NCBI GenBank assembly: GCA_030147845.1
Contig: JASBUN010000046.1
Location: 1 to 64,000 of the forward strand
Reading direction: 5' to 3'
DNA: 64,000 nucleotides
Source: Gammaproteobacteria bacterium
GTDB lineage: Bacteria; Pseudomonadota; Gammaproteobacteria; JASBUN01
Part shown: piece after piece, positions 63,042-64,000 of the stretch
Layout: every line of letters starts with the position of its first letter
Numbering within the stretch: the first letter of the stretch is position 1
Position numbers and translations under genes: made by a program
The notes under the pieces: generated by a model
What the model saw: only the letters and a program-made list of their open reading frames with translations
What the model was told of the DNA's origin: nothing
Databases searched by the model: none

Positions 63042-64000
63042 CTAACCCCGGCGCGCGTACGCCTTCATAAGACTAGGAACGTCGAGGATCAACGCGATTC
63101 GGCCGTCGCCGGTGATCGTCGCTCCGGCGAACCCCGGCAGACCGTGCAACATGGCACCCAATGGTTTGATGACAACCTCTTCCTGTCCGAGCACCTGATG
63201 AACCACCAGACCAACGCGCTGATTACCCAGGTTAGCGACCACCACCTGATCAACCTCGGACGACACGTCCTGCGAAGCATCGCGCACCAGCCAATCGCGC
63301 AAATAGAACAGCGGCATCGCCTTGTTGCGCACCATGACGCATAGCTGCCCATCGACCATGTTGGTGCGGTCTTCGGTCAGATAAAATATCTCGTTTACAC
63401 TGGACAGCGGCAACGCGAACGGCCGTGTCCCGACTTTGACCATCAACGTCGGCAAAATGGCTAAGGTCAGCGGCAGTTTCAAACTCAGCTTACTACCCTT
63501 ACCCTTATGTGAATCAATATCGATAGTGCCATTCAGCTGTGTGATGCGTGTTTTAACCACATCCATTCCGACGCCGCGTCCCGATATGTCGGATATTTCC
63601 GCCTTAGTCGAAAAGCCCGGGGCGAAAATCAAGTTGTAGCAGCCTTTGTCATCCAGGCGGCCCGCCGCATCCTCGTCCATTACGCCTTTTTCGACCGCCT
63701 TGCGGCGTAGCACTTCGGCGTCCATGCCGGCGCCGTCGTCGGTTATGGTCAACAGAATATGATCGCCCTCTTGCGTCGCGGCCAAAACAACCCGGCCGAC
63801 ACGCGGCTTTCCGGCAGCGAGGCGCACATCGGGCATTTCCACGCCATGGTCAACGGCGTTGCGAACCAGATGCACTAATGGATCCGCTAACGCATCGACC
63901 AGATTTTTATCCAAATCGGTATCTTCGCCGATCAATTCCAGCTCGACTTCCTTTTTTAGGCTACGGGCTAAATCACGCACCACGCGCGGGAATCGACCAA
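63042..64000 (-). CDS. cheA: Chemotaxis sensor kinase CheA, C-terminal part; 5' end lies beyond the window
   Basis: RFPRVVRDLARSLKKEVELELIGEDTDLDKNLVDALADPLVHLVRNAVDHGVEMP; FAPGFSTKAEISDISGRGVGMDVVKT; CheW-like C-terminus. Frame is open through base 64000. Confidence 0.96.
   Translation of the reverse strand, partial: GRFPRVVRDLARSLKKEVELELIGEDTDLDKNLVDALADPLVHLVRNAVDHGVEMPDVRLAAGKPRVGRVVLAATQEGDHILLTITDDGAGMDAEVLRRKAVEKGVMDEDAAGRLDDKGCYNLIFAPGFSTKAEISDISGRGVGMDVVKTRITQLNGTIDIDSHKGKGSKLSLKLPLTLAILPTLMVKVGTRPFALPLSSVNEIFYLTEDRTNMVDGQLCVMVRNKAMPLFYLRDWLVRDASQDVSSEVDQVVVANLGNQRVGLVVHQVLGQEEVVIKPLGAMLHGLPGFAGATITGDGRIALILDVPSLMKAYARRG

Overview
This window reads as an ordinary gammaproteobacterial chromosome segment with high coding density, mostly on the - strand. 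I see no prophage, CRISPR array, intact transposase or obvious defence island. Left to right it contains: (1) part of a PEP-CTERM/XrtA-type exopolysaccharide locus (two tandem PrsT-like TPR proteins, PrsR, PrsK, an EpsB-type sugar transferase, a cyclic-nucleotide-binding protein and a TviB-like UDP-sugar dehydrogenase); (2) a glutamine amidotransferase, a TetR regulator and a repeat-rich noncoding stretch; (3) a housekeeping run der-bamB-yfgM-hisS-ispG-rodZ-pilW-rlmN-ndk-iscX-fdx-hscA-hscB-iscA-iscU-iscS-iscR-cysE-trmJ; (4) suhB, two small unknown ORFs, secF-secD-yajC-tgt-queA and tRNA-Leu(CAA); (5) a glycogen cluster (glgP, malQ, GH57, glgC, glgB) without glgA in the window; (6) the AmmeMemoRadiSam trio; (7) a GYF-like/TM/pentapeptide-repeat protein; (8) a polar-flagellum and chemotaxis cluster (FliK-like, FlhB-C-like, DUF2802, cheW, ParP-like, ParC-like, motD, motC, cheB, cheA). 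The least ordinary signal is a set of nonautonomous palindromic elements of two families, with lengths 139-140 bp and 65/93/160-162 bp. The best-preserved copies are flanked by CTAG/CTAA (YTAR) duplications. They are nested or abutting at two loci, and several sit exactly on the CTAG that holds a neighbouring gene's TAG stop codon. One nested pair splits the isc operon. All calls come from reading the sequence; no database search was run.
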